The notes beneath the pieces were generated by a model. That model was not told the origin of the DNA. It was given only the letters and a program-made list of their open reading frames with translations, and searched no databases. Below, one piece after another: positions 43,080 through 50,972 of a stretch of DNA of 64,000 nt; within the stretch, counting starts at the first letter, position 1, and the number at the start of each line of letters is the position of its first letter. Origin of the DNA: Wolbachia endosymbiont (group A) of Rhinocyllus conicus. Lineage in GTDB: Bacteria; Pseudomonadota; Alphaproteobacteria; Rickettsiales; Anaplasmataceae. The position numbers were made by a program, and so were the translations under genes. The stretch spans positions 62,001-126,000 of the forward strand of contig NZ_OX366349.1 of the NCBI RefSeq assembly GCF_947250775.1, written 5' to 3'.

Positions 43080-44498
43080 CTATATCTCAGTTCCACCAAC
43101 AGTTATTGCGTCGACTTTGAGTGTTGGTTGACCAACTCCAATGGGCACATTTTGTCCATCTTTTGAGCATGTGCCAACACCGGGGTCCAACTTTAAGTCG
43201 TTGCCAACCATGGATACTTTTTTTAGCACTGTTGGCCCATCACCAATTAGTGTTGCTCCTTTGACTGGCTGTGTAATTTTACCATTTTCTATTAAGTAAG
43301 CTTCTGAAGATGAAAAAACAAATTTCCCTGACGTTATATCAACTTGCCCACCACCGAAATTTACTGCATACAGACCTTTCTTTACGCTAGATATTATTTC
43401 TTCCGGCGTATGTTTCCCTGGTAACATATAGGTGTTTGTCATGCGCGGCATAGTAACTTCTTTATAACTTTCTCTTCTACCATTACCAGTTGGATTCACA
43501 CCCATGAGTTTAGCATTCATATGATCCTGCATGTAGCCTTTGAGAATTCCATCCTCTATCAACACATTATAACTGGGTGGAGTACCTTCATCATCTATGC
43601 TAATAGAACCACGCAAATTAGGCAGAGTTCCATCATCAACTACTGTGATGCCACTAGCTGCTACTTGTTTACCAATAGAATTTGAAAATGCTGAGACTCC
43701 TTTACGATTAAAATCGCCTTCGAGTCCATGACCCACAGCTTCATGCAACAATACTCCCGGCCAGCCCGGACCTAGAATAACTGTCATTTCTCCGGCTGGA
43801 GTTGGAATTGCTTCAAGATTTACCAGTGCTTGTTCCAAAGCCTGGTTTGCAACTTCTTTCCACTTTTTCTCAGAAATAAACTTACTATAAGAATCCCTTC
43901 CACCGTGTCCTGCGGAGCCTCTCTCGGTACGGCCATCCTTTTCTACAATGACTAGCACATTAAAACGTACCAGAGGCCTGATATCGCTTAATCTGTGATC
44001 ACCCTTTATTATTTGTACGACTTGCCATTCTCCACTTAGAGTTATTTTTACTTGCTTCACGCAGTTATTTTTGGACCTTACATACTCATTAACCTCATTG
44101 AGTAGTTTAATCTTTGAATTCAGATCCATTTCATTTGTAGGGTTAATCCTCGAATATAGGCTTTTTGTCTCTTCGTTTAAATTTATTGAATTTGTCTTGT
44201 TTAAAGACACTGAGCTTTTTACCATAGAAGCAGCATTACTAATTTCTTTTTCGCTAATCTCAGAAGAACAAACGAAAGATGTACTATCCTCACAAAAAGA
44301 CCTTAAACCAAATCCCCTTCTGGTATTCAAATCCACGTGTTTTAATATATTGTCATCAAAAACTAGGGACTCCGACTGGCAAAATTCTAGAAACAGCTCA
44401 CCACCATCGCTATTGCTCAAAGCGTTATTGACTATTTTATATACGTTATTAATATTAACATTGTTTTGAGCGAAAAATATTTGATCTAGATTTGGCAT
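43080..44498 (-). CDS. tldD: TldD metalloprotease subunit
   Basis: The 472-aa protein has the TldD metal-binding motif in LLHEAVGHGLEGDFNRKG (HExxxH), plus GRRESYKEVTMPRMTNTYM and the C-terminal GVGQPTLKVDAITVGG. With TldE (PmbA) it forms a cytoplasmic zinc protease that digests unfolded peptides and, in other bacteria, processes microcin and acts on the CcdA antitoxin. The partner gene is not in this window. The gene is complete and of normal length. Confidence 0.96.
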   Translation of the reverse strand: MPNLDQIFFAQNNVNINNVYKIVNNALSNSDGGELFLEFCQSESLVFDDNILKHVDLNTRRGFGLRSFCEDSTSFVCSSEISEKEISNAASMVKSSVSLNKTNSINLNEETKSLYSRINPTNEMDLNSKIKLLNEVNEYVRSKNNCVKQVKITLSGEWQVVQIIKGDHRLSDIRPLVRFNVLVIVEKDGRTERGSAGHGGRDSYSKFISEKKWKEVANQALEQALVNLEAIPTPAGEMTVILGPGWPGVLLHEAVGHGLEGDFNRKGVSAFSNSIGKQVAASGITVVDDGTLPNLRGSISIDDEGTPPSYNVLIEDGILKGYMQDHMNAKLMGVNPTGNGRRESYKEVTMPRMTNTYMLPGKHTPEEIISSVKKGLYAVNFGGGQVDITSGKFVFSSSEAYLIENGKITQPVKGATLIGDGPTVLKKVSMVGNDLKLDPGVGTCSKDGQNVPIGVGQPTLKVDAITVGGTEI

Positions 44499-44560
44499 TA
44501 CCTTTGAACTAAAAATTGTTTAAGTATATTATTTAACTTTAACATAGTAAACTATAAAAA

Positions 44561-44645
44561 GCCCGGGTGGCGGAATTGGTAGACGCGCTAGCTTCAGGTG
44601 CTAGTAACTTTTTAAGTTGTGGAAGTTCAAGTCTTCTCTCGGGCA
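44561..44645 (+). tRNA. tRNA-Leu (anticodon CAG)
   Basis: The acceptor stem GCCCGGG pairs with CTCGGGC (one G-T), with discriminator A. The D-arm is GGTGGCGGAATTGGTAGACG. The anticodon stem CTAGC/GCTAG has loop TTCAGGT (anticodon CAG). A long variable arm (TAACTTTTTAAGTTGT) marks it as class II. CCA is not encoded. Confidence 0.95.
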
Positions 44646-44679
44646 CTCTTAGCTTCCATATTGCTTGTTGAATTAGTTA

Positions 44680-45186
44680 ATGCTACAATATAACGTATTA
44701 GGTAATATTTATGCTATGTATGGTGAAAAAGATAAGTTAGCCTACAGAAAGAAGGTACGAACTTACTCGAAACGCTTAGTTACTACACTATCTACTGCTT
44801 CTTTTATTGGATATATAGCAGCATTAGCCTTTAGTATTCCTGTCTTAAGTCTGTATTTTAGTATTGCCGGCACTATATTAAGTGTACTTTCGTTTGCTTT
44901 AAATATATGGTCATTAAAGGATCATTTCCTACAGAAGCAACTTGGTGTAGCAGGACAAAAAAAACTAACAAAGATCTGTCTTGATATTACATCTAACGTT
45001 TCGTTTTTAATAGGAGGAATTGCATCTATATTGCCTCTCGAATCTCCTATCATTCCTTTTGTTTCTACTGCCTTTTTTATTCTAGGCTGTACCTTTATGG
45101 CAGTTAATATCGTTCGGACTTTGATCAGCAAACCACAGGCAGAAAAACCTACTGATACCCTCTCTCCATCTGTAAAAGCAGTTTAA
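44680..45186 (+). CDS. Small membrane protein of unknown function
   Basis: The 168-aa product has four probable membrane helices (about 38-58, 62-82, 108-126, 129-150) between a basic N-terminal segment (KDKLAYRKKVRTYSKR) and a polar tail. I do not recognise a family. ATG 44680 opens the frame; ATG 44716 (residue 13) is an alternative and gives a more basic start. It lies just after tRNA-Leu and before another small unknown gene. The pattern of short loops and paired helices is common among small Wolbachia membrane proteins. Confidence 0.6.
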   Translation: MLQYNVLGNIYAMYGEKDKLAYRKKVRTYSKRLVTTLSTASFIGYIAALAFSIPVLSLYFSIAGTILSVLSFALNIWSLKDHFLQKQLGVAGQKKLTKICLDITSNVSFLIGGIASILPLESPIIPFVSTAFFILGCTFMAVNIVRTLISKPQAEKPTDTLSPSVKAV

Positions 45187-45267
45187 GTGTCAACAAGTTA
45201 ACTTATTTGACTTGTATAGGAATATTAGCTATAATATTAATAGTTTAATAATAAAAGAGGTTAGTAT

Positions 45268-45651
45268 ATGGATTTTTTAAACAGTCACCCAGATTTTTTT
45301 GAGGATAATGCTTATTATGTAATATCTGAATATAATACGGATAATCGAGATCTTACAGATCTTAGTACATATGTAGTAGAACGTGATGCATATGAGAATT
45401 TGGTATTCAAAAACTTATATACATATATACGTTCCGATGGAAACGTACATAAAGATATAATGCTTAATCCAAAATCTTTACAAATAGAAGAGAGGATAGA
45501 AGATAGCAGAATCGAACAGTGTTATACAAATAACTATAAGATAGATAATGGAACTTTATCTTTAGATGAGAGAGAATTAGTATTCAATATAACTCCAGGT
45601 AAATGGAATGATTCAACAGAGTTCAATGTAATTAGCATTAGAAAAGTATAA
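45268..45651 (+). CDS. Hypothetical acidic protein
   Basis: The 127-aa product is soluble and rich in Asp, Asn, Tyr and Glu (for example VISEYNTDNRDLTDLSTYVVERDAYENL), with no membrane segment or signal peptide. AAGAGGTTAGTAT ahead of the ATG is a plausible ribosome-binding site. I do not recognise a family. The frame has ordinary codon use for the window and lies between two intact genes on the same strand, which supports it being real. Confidence 0.6.
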   Translation: MDFLNSHPDFFEDNAYYVISEYNTDNRDLTDLSTYVVERDAYENLVFKNLYTYIRSDGNVHKDIMLNPKSLQIEERIEDSRIEQCYTNNYKIDNGTLSLDERELVFNITPGKWNDSTEFNVISIRKV

Positions 45652-45803
45652 GTGAATTTAAAGCTTAGTGGTAAATAGGGGACTGAGTATCCTTATTTCA
45701 ACATCAATTACTTGAATAGTTGCTCAAGCCATCAAAATAAAAATTTTTATTCAGTAATTTGTGTATAAAGGGTACTATTTTACTAGTAGTGAAATAAATC
45801 AGA

Positions 45804-46511
45804 ATGAAGTCTATTTTATTAACGAGGCCTTTATTGGATTCGTTCAATACAAGAAATATATTGAGAAAGTATGGATACAAAGTTTTTATAGAACCAGTAT
45901 TCACAATAAAGTACTTAAATCCTGATATATCTGCGTACGAATTTGACGTTGTGATATCTACAAGTAAAAACAGTGTAAAGGCTTTTAGTCAAATATGCAA
46001 AGAGGATGACTTTCCGATTATTACAGTTGGTAATTCAACCATGCAGGCTGCAAAAAATTTGGGATTTTCTGATATAATCTCAGCAGACAGCAACGTTGAT
46101 GGTCTGATATCATTCATAAAAGCTCATTATTCAAACGCAATAAAGTTCTTGTATATAAGGGGACAAGAAGTATCATGTGACCTAAAAAAGAGATTATCTG
46201 AAGAAGATTTTAATGTAAGAGAAGTTGTACTCTATAAAACAATTATAAAAAGGAGTCTAACTAATAGGTGTAAAAATTTACTGTTGGATGGTAAAATTGA
46301 TAGTGTTGCTTTTTTTTCCTCACAGACAGCAAGGGTATTTTGTTCATTAGTTCTAAAAAGTGGGCTATCTCATGTGATGAATAATACAGTTGCATATACC
46401 ATGAGTAAAAACATTGCTGATAGTTTAAGGTTAATCAAATGGAAAAAAATTATAACATCGAGGTTGCCTACTGGGGAGAGTTTAATTGATATAATTAATA
46501 AGGATTGTTGA
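45804..46511 (+). CDS. hemD: Uroporphyrinogen-III synthase
   Basis: The 235-aa product begins MKSILLTRPLLDSF and has the two-lobed HemD pattern: FDVVISTSKNSVKAF, IITVGNSTMQAAKNLGF, KFLYIRGQEVSCDLKKRL, VREVVLYKTI, DSVAFFSSQTARVF and VAYTMSKNIADSL. It cyclises hydroxymethylbilane to uroporphyrinogen III in haem synthesis, a pathway kept by most Wolbachia. HemD sequences diverge widely, but order and motifs agree. Its stop codon shares one base with the start of xth (TGATG). Confidence 0.9.
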   Translation: MKSILLTRPLLDSFNTRNILRKYGYKVFIEPVFTIKYLNPDISAYEFDVVISTSKNSVKAFSQICKEDDFPIITVGNSTMQAAKNLGFSDIISADSNVDGLISFIKAHYSNAIKFLYIRGQEVSCDLKKRLSEEDFNVREVVLYKTIIKRSLTNRCKNLLLDGKIDSVAFFSSQTARVFCSLVLKSGLSHVMNNTVAYTMSKNIADSLRLIKWKKIITSRLPTGESLIDIINKDC

Positions 46512-47290
46512 TGCTAAAGATTGCAACTTGGAATGTAAACTCCATACGTAAAAGAGTTAACCAACTTTGTAGTTTTATAGTTGACAGTCAGATAGATATA
46601 GTTTTGCTGCAAGAGATAAAATGTACGGAAGAGCAATTTCCTTATGTAGAGATAGAAAAGTTAGGATATGAATATGCTATCTATGGACAAGTTGCAAGAA
46701 ATGGCGTTTGTGTTTTATCTAAATATCCGATACTGGAAAAATTAAAAATTGATGTTGTAGAGAGTCATCAAGAAGCACGTTATATAGAATGTGTGATAAA
46801 ACACACCAATCATAAGGTAAGGGTAGGAAGTGTATACGTTCCAAATGGTCAAAGCCCAGACTCTCATATGTTTGAGTATAAACTCAAGTTTTTTGATAAC
46901 CTATATGAAAGGATGAGCACTTTGTTGAAAAATGAAGAGTTAACTATTATAGCTGGCGATTATAATGTTGCACTGGATGAAATTGATGTTTTTGATTCAA
47001 ATTTATTGAATGGCCAAGTGTGCTTTCATATAAAAGAACGTGAGAAGTTAAGAGCAATCTTGAATCTTGGGTTTAAAGACACGTTTAGAATATCCCACCC
47101 CAATTTGCAACAATTCACTTGGTGGCATTATCAAGGCAATTCACTCAGAAACAATCAAGGAATGCGAATAGATTATATGCTACTATCGCCACAAGCTGTA
47201 GATAAATTGGAAACATGCTACATAGATGATAGATTGCGTAAGCTAGAAAACCCGTCTGATCATACTCCTGTTGTATGCGTTATAGAATAA
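46511..47290 (+). CDS. xth: Exodeoxyribonuclease III / AP endonuclease
   Basis: The 259-aa repair enzyme of the exonuclease III/AP endonuclease fold has KIATWNVNSIRKR at the N-terminus, LLQEIKCTEEQFP (metal-binding E), YVPNGQ, IIAGDYNVALDEIDV and the C-terminal SDHTPVVCV with the catalytic D-H. It cleaves DNA at abasic sites and trims 3' blocks. ATG 46511 overlaps the hemD stop by one base; an upstream TTG (46505) is less likely. It forms a coupled pair with hemD. Confidence 0.95.
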   Translation: MLKIATWNVNSIRKRVNQLCSFIVDSQIDIVLLQEIKCTEEQFPYVEIEKLGYEYAIYGQVARNGVCVLSKYPILEKLKIDVVESHQEARYIECVIKHTNHKVRVGSVYVPNGQSPDSHMFEYKLKFFDNLYERMSTLLKNEELTIIAGDYNVALDEIDVFDSNLLNGQVCFHIKEREKLRAILNLGFKDTFRISHPNLQQFTWWHYQGNSLRNNQGMRIDYMLLSPQAVDKLETCYIDDRLRKLENPSDHTPVVCVIE

Positions 47291-47327
47291 TAGTAGACCT
47301 CTTACACAACTCACTTTATTGGCAAAC

Positions 47328-48419
47328 TCAGGTAGTCTTACTTGGTTGCTGCCCTGTGGTTTTTTGCTGATCTAAAGTAACTTGTTCAAGCACAGTAGAC
47401 TGCTCACTCTTTTGAGTAAGTTGCTCCTCAGTTGTTACAGCAGGTTGATTACCCTGCCCAGTTTCATTAACTTTGGATCCTAAAATTTTACTAATACCAT
47501 CAAGAATTTTCCCATCCCATCCTTCTTTTTTCTTTTCATCTCGTGAATGAGGGTTATATAAAGTACCTTTTTTGTCATTTGAAAAAAGAACCTCCACTCC
47601 CCCTTTTATGGCGAATATTGTACCAATAACGGCAGCAACTATCGCGAGTGTAATAGGACCAAAAATTAATATTGAAGCAATGGAAAAAGAAATAGGAAGA
47701 AAAATCTTACGTAAGAATGCTGTTGCCATCTCTTCATCACTGAGTGGTGGTTCATCCTCTTCTTTTTTATCTTTACCTAAGAATGGTATTTTTTCTTTCA
47801 CCCCATTCATAAAAGAGCTGGAAATATTTTTTGGGTCTATCTTTATTCCAAACGGCCACCCAGCAAGCTTTATGAATGAATCTTTAGCTTCTGTACCACG
47901 TATATCAGCTACACATTCAGCTACTTCTTGCTTTATTTTGTCATTCTTTAAATTCTCTTCACTAGCTAAATTTTTTTCTCTAATTTTTTCAAATACGGAA
48001 AGTAAAAGCTGACAAAAGTTTTCTTCACTTAGTAACTTTATATCTTCTTGATTAATATTATTGAATATACCTTCATGATTTTTTGATATAAAAGTAAAAA
48101 TTTTCTTTTCATTTCCATTCTGTAATCGCTCTAATCGTTCATCTAATGACTTCAGATCATCCTGTAATTCTTGTTTTTCTCGATCTGGAAGTTCTTCTTT
48201 CAATTTCTGTTCCTTCTTTTCTATTTCCTGTTTCGTTTGCTTTTTTAGATTTTCTAGAGTTTCTGGATTTTCTAAAGTATCTAGGAAAGCACGATAGATT
48301 AACTGGTGCTCCTCGTTTTTAAATTTAAAAACTTTCTCATCTTTGTTAGTTACCTGATTTGAAGGCTCCAAATTCTTTGTTTGTGGAGTTAATATTTTTG
48401 TCATAACTGAGTTACTCAC
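47328..48419 (-). CDS. Coiled-coil membrane protein of unknown function
   Basis: The 363-aa product has a charged N-terminal half with a coiled coil (about 58-98, ENLKKQTKQEIEKKEQKLKEEL). One or two hydrophobic helices lie at about 240-275 (IFLPISFSIASILIFGPITLAIVAAVIGTIF is the core), and a Gln/Thr-rich tail ends in QQPSKTT. I do not recognise a family. No signal peptide is present. The design (soluble head, membrane hairpin, low-complexity tail) recurs in putative Wolbachia effectors. It is convergent with xth and lies just downstream of the polA fragment. Confidence 0.65.
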   Translation of the reverse strand: MSNSVMTKILTPQTKNLEPSNQVTNKDEKVFKFKNEEHQLIYRAFLDTLENPETLENLKKQTKQEIEKKEQKLKEELPDREKQELQDDLKSLDERLERLQNGNEKKIFTFISKNHEGIFNNINQEDIKLLSEENFCQLLLSVFEKIREKNLASEENLKNDKIKQEVAECVADIRGTEAKDSFIKLAGWPFGIKIDPKNISSSFMNGVKEKIPFLGKDKKEEDEPPLSDEEMATAFLRKIFLPISFSIASILIFGPITLAIVAAVIGTIFAIKGGVEVLFSNDKKGTLYNPHSRDEKKKEGWDGKILDGISKILGSKVNETGQGNQPAVTTEEQLTQKSEQSTVLEQVTLDQQKTTGQQPSKTT

Positions 48420-48454
48420 ATTTACTATACTTTAATTGTAGCATATTTTTCATA

Positions 48455-49186
48455 TTAATTCAAATAATCTATACTCTTAGAATCCGCCATGTTTAAGTCA
48501 TAATTAAGAGCCCAGTTGTCGCCAATTTTTATTTCTACTTCAAGTGGTATAGAAATTTCTATTGCATTTTCCATTACGTCTTTCATAAGTTTTGCTGTTT
48601 CTTGCACCTTTTCGTCCTCTACTTCAACCAGTAGTTCATCGTGAACCTGGAGGATTATTTTACCTATCTTCAGCTGATCAAAAAGCTGAATCGTCGCACG
48701 TTTTATTATATCAGCAGCGGTTCCTTGCAGTGGTGCATTTATTGCTGCCCTTTCTGCAAATTGTCTTACATAAGGAATTGTATTGTTTATGTCTCTTACA
48801 AAGCATCTCCTGCCAAACAAAGTTTCTACATAACCATGCAATCTTGCGATAGACACTGCTTTTTCCATATAGACCTTTATTTCTGGGTAACAGGAAAAAT
48901 AGTAATTAATGTATTCAGCAGCTTCCGCAATGGTAATTCCAAGCCGTTTTGCAAGGCCAAACGGGCTGATTCCATATATAATTCCAAAATTAATGGATTT
49001 TGCTTTGCGTCTTAATTGCTCATCTATTTCTTGCACTCCAAAAACTTGCCTAGCGGTGATATCGTGAATATCTTGTCCGTTTGCAAAAGCTTCTTTAAAT
49101 GCTGCAACGTTTGCAACGTGTGCCAGGAGCCTCAATTCTATTTGCGAATAGTCAGCAGAGATTATCTTGTATCTTGAAAAAAGCAT
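48455..49186 (-). pseudogene. polA: DNA polymerase I, C-terminal fragment (palm/fingers)
   Basis: The genuine polA part is 48455-49169. It begins with ISADYSQIELRLLAH (motif A), then RRKAKSINFGIIYGIS (motif B, O-helix) and ILQVHDELLVEV (motif C), so it holds all catalytic residues of the polymerase palm. The N-terminal part is at 51063-52919 on the same strand, separated by a 1.9-kb insertion. Codons join exactly as GCK-I-ISADYS when the insertion is removed. An ATG in the insert (49186) gives an open start for this fragment, but no ribosome-binding site is evident. A functional split polymerase is possible in principle but not shown. Confidence 0.92.
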
Positions 49187-49189
49187 CTG

Positions 49190-49389
49190 GTGTTTTAAGC
49201 TTAAGCATTAGGTGGAGAAGGGAATAACTTTGAAGATTATCTTAGATATAAAATCTGTTAGCAAGACAAGAGTTCCCTTCTCAAAAGTACAGGCTGGACG
49301 GTATCATAGAAAGACCTAAATGGTTCTAATTCTGTATTCACAAGGTAAGCCTTACTTTTCATTTTTAATAGTAGTATATGGAGTTACAT
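49190..49389 (+). ncRNA. Possible IS110 bridge-RNA region (5' non-coding part)
   Basis: About 200 nt of non-coding DNA separate the left side of the insertion from the transposase start. They contain a perfect 10-bp inverted repeat (GAGAAGGGAA at 49215-49224, complement at 49273-49282) enclosing 48 nt. IS110-group elements such as IS621 are known to transcribe a structured bridge RNA from this position. The assignment is by position and hairpin only; loop sequences that would pair with target and donor were not resolved. Confidence 0.4.
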
Positions 49390-50412
49390 ATGATCAACAA
49401 CTTTTTAGGTATAGATGTTTCAAAAGAACACTTTGATGTTTCTCTCTCATTTATAAGTAAAAAAGGAAAACGTGAAACTAGAAAACGGAAGTTTAAAAAC
49501 GATGATACAGGGTTTCAAGGTTTGCTGAACTTTCTACAAAAACATAATGTAGAAGAAGTAAAAGCTTGCATGGAATTCACGGGTTGTTATAGCGAGGCTT
49601 TAGCTGAATTTCTATACAATGCTGGACATTTTGTTAGTGTTGTAAACCCAGCTTGCATAAGATTTTATGCAAAAAGTAAGCTTACACGACAAAAAAATGA
49701 TCAGATTGATGCAGAGATTATTGCAGATTATTGTCAAAAACAGGAACCTTCCCGTTGGATGCCACCATCTCCTAAAAAGAAAAAATTAAAACATCTTTAT
49801 CGTTGCTCAGATGCGTTAAAAAATGAGTTAACATTAGTAAATAATCATTTAGAAAAAAAAGAGAGACTATCTGAAGAAGTTGTAAATGCTTGGGAAAGCC
49901 TTGCAATGCACATAGAACAATCAATAGAAACAATAAAAAACTCCATACGTGAACTATTAAAACAACACAAAGATTTGTTGGAGGACTTTCAACTCCTATT
50001 AACTATTCCAGGAATAGGAGAAGAATCAGCAATAGCTATTTTAGCTGAAATTCCTGATATAAAAGCCTTTATAAATGCCAGGCAATTGGCAGCATACGCT
50101 GGAACTATACCACGAAATATAACATCAGGCTCATCTGTACATGCCAAGCCCAGATTAAGTAAAACCGGTTTACAAACATTACGTAAGGCAATGTATTTTC
50201 CTGCTATAGTAGCTAAGAATCACAATCCTATTGTTATGACTTTTTGCGAAAAATTAAAAGAAAAAGGCAAGCATGCTATGTCTATAGTTGGTGCTGCAAT
50301 GCGTAAGTTACTTCATATAGTCTTTGGTGTTTTAAGTTCAAGAAAGGCTTTTGACCCAGATCATATCAAGAACTACAGAGCTAGAAGGTTGAATAAAGGT
50401 TTAGTACTTTAA
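49390..50412 (+). CDS. IS110-family transposase (DEDD recombinase)
   Basis: The 340-aa protein has an N-terminal RuvC-like DEDD domain (FLGIDVSKEHFDVSL, ACMEFTGCYSE, KNDQIDAEIIADYC). A coiled-coil spacer leads to a C-terminal Transposase_20 domain (LLTIPGIGEESAIAILAEI, AYAGTIPRNITSGSSV, RLSKTGLQTLRKAMYFPA) with the Ser region of the family. It is intact. The frame opens at 49378, but ATG 49390 gives the natural MINNFLGIDVSKE start. IS110 enzymes are guided by an element-encoded RNA. It lies in the antisense direction to polA. Confidence 0.95.
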   Translation: MINNFLGIDVSKEHFDVSLSFISKKGKRETRKRKFKNDDTGFQGLLNFLQKHNVEEVKACMEFTGCYSEALAEFLYNAGHFVSVVNPACIRFYAKSKLTRQKNDQIDAEIIADYCQKQEPSRWMPPSPKKKKLKHLYRCSDALKNELTLVNNHLEKKERLSEEVVNAWESLAMHIEQSIETIKNSIRELLKQHKDLLEDFQLLLTIPGIGEESAIAILAEIPDIKAFINARQLAAYAGTIPRNITSGSSVHAKPRLSKTGLQTLRKAMYFPAIVAKNHNPIVMTFCEKLKEKGKHAMSIVGAAMRKLLHIVFGVLSSRKAFDPDHIKNYRARRLNKGLVL

Positions 50413-50484
50413 AATTAAAAAATGCTTCCAATCTATATTAATTACAAAAGACTTTAGAATTTTATTTTTTAGGAGTGTAAACTT

Positions 50485-50742
50485 ATGCAAACAATAATAC
50501 TCAATAATCCAATAACAGTTGATGGGGTTTCTGTTGCAGAGCTAACTATTAGGCGTCCAAAAGTTAGGGATTATTTGGCAATTGAACGCTTAAATGGTAG
50601 TGACTTGAGTAAGGAAATCACCCTAACTGCAAATTTAACATCGGTTACGAAGGAAACTGTAGAAGAGTTGGATATTGCAGACTATGCTAAAGTACAAGAA
50701 GTGCTAAAGGATTTTTTTTCACCGATTATACAAAAAACTTGA
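50485..50742 (+). CDS. Phage tail assembly chaperone (gpE/gp41 type)
   Basis: The 85-aa product (MQTIILNNPITVDGVSVAEL, RRPKVRDYLAIERL, VEELDIADYAKVQEVL) matches the small tail assembly chaperones of Myoviridae-like phages such as P2 gpE and its relatives in phage WO. These chaperones coat the tape-measure protein during tail building. The TAGGAGTG ribosome-binding site is intact. The rest of the tail operon is absent, so this is a stray prophage fragment inside polA. The end of the gene runs through an A-rich slip site into a -1 frame that stays open to 50858. Confidence 0.8.
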   Translation: MQTIILNNPITVDGVSVAELTIRRPKVRDYLAIERLNGSDLSKEITLTANLTSVTKETVEELDIADYAKVQEVLKDFFSPIIQKT

Positions 50743-50858
50743 GATCGAAAGTACTTGCACTCAGCTCTGTCACGGGTGGTGGAATTGAGCAAATACTCAA
50801 TATGGAGATGGATGAGTTTATTCTATGGTGTAAAGCAACAAAGGAAGTTAAATGTTAA
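50736..50858 (+). CDS. -1 frameshift extension of the tail assembly chaperone
   Basis: A ribosome reading CAA-AAA (50731-50736) that slips back one base continues as AAC-TTG-AGA-TCG and stays open for 40 codons, with SKVLALSSVTGGGIEQILN and MDEFILWCKATKEV. Fused to the first 84 residues it would give a 124-aa product. A -1 frameshifted second product is a known feature of tail chaperone genes (lambda G/GT, P2 E/E'). The C-terminal WC block resembles the E' type extension. This is inferred from frame and context. Confidence 0.65.
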   Translation, partial: NLRSKVLALSSVTGGGIEQILNMEMDEFILWCKATKEVKC

Positions 50859-50972
50859 TCTTGAATTTTCTTGCTGATTAACAAAATGGTATCTGAAGTT
50901 TAAAATCAAAAAATGCTCTTATCGCATCTTATGTGGAATAGTACCTTACACAAATTTATTAAATGTTGTTGG

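Noticed and set aside
45652..45803. Search for a promoter or RNA between the unknown gene and hemD
   Set aside because: It is AT-rich, with no convincing -35/-10 pair or hairpin.
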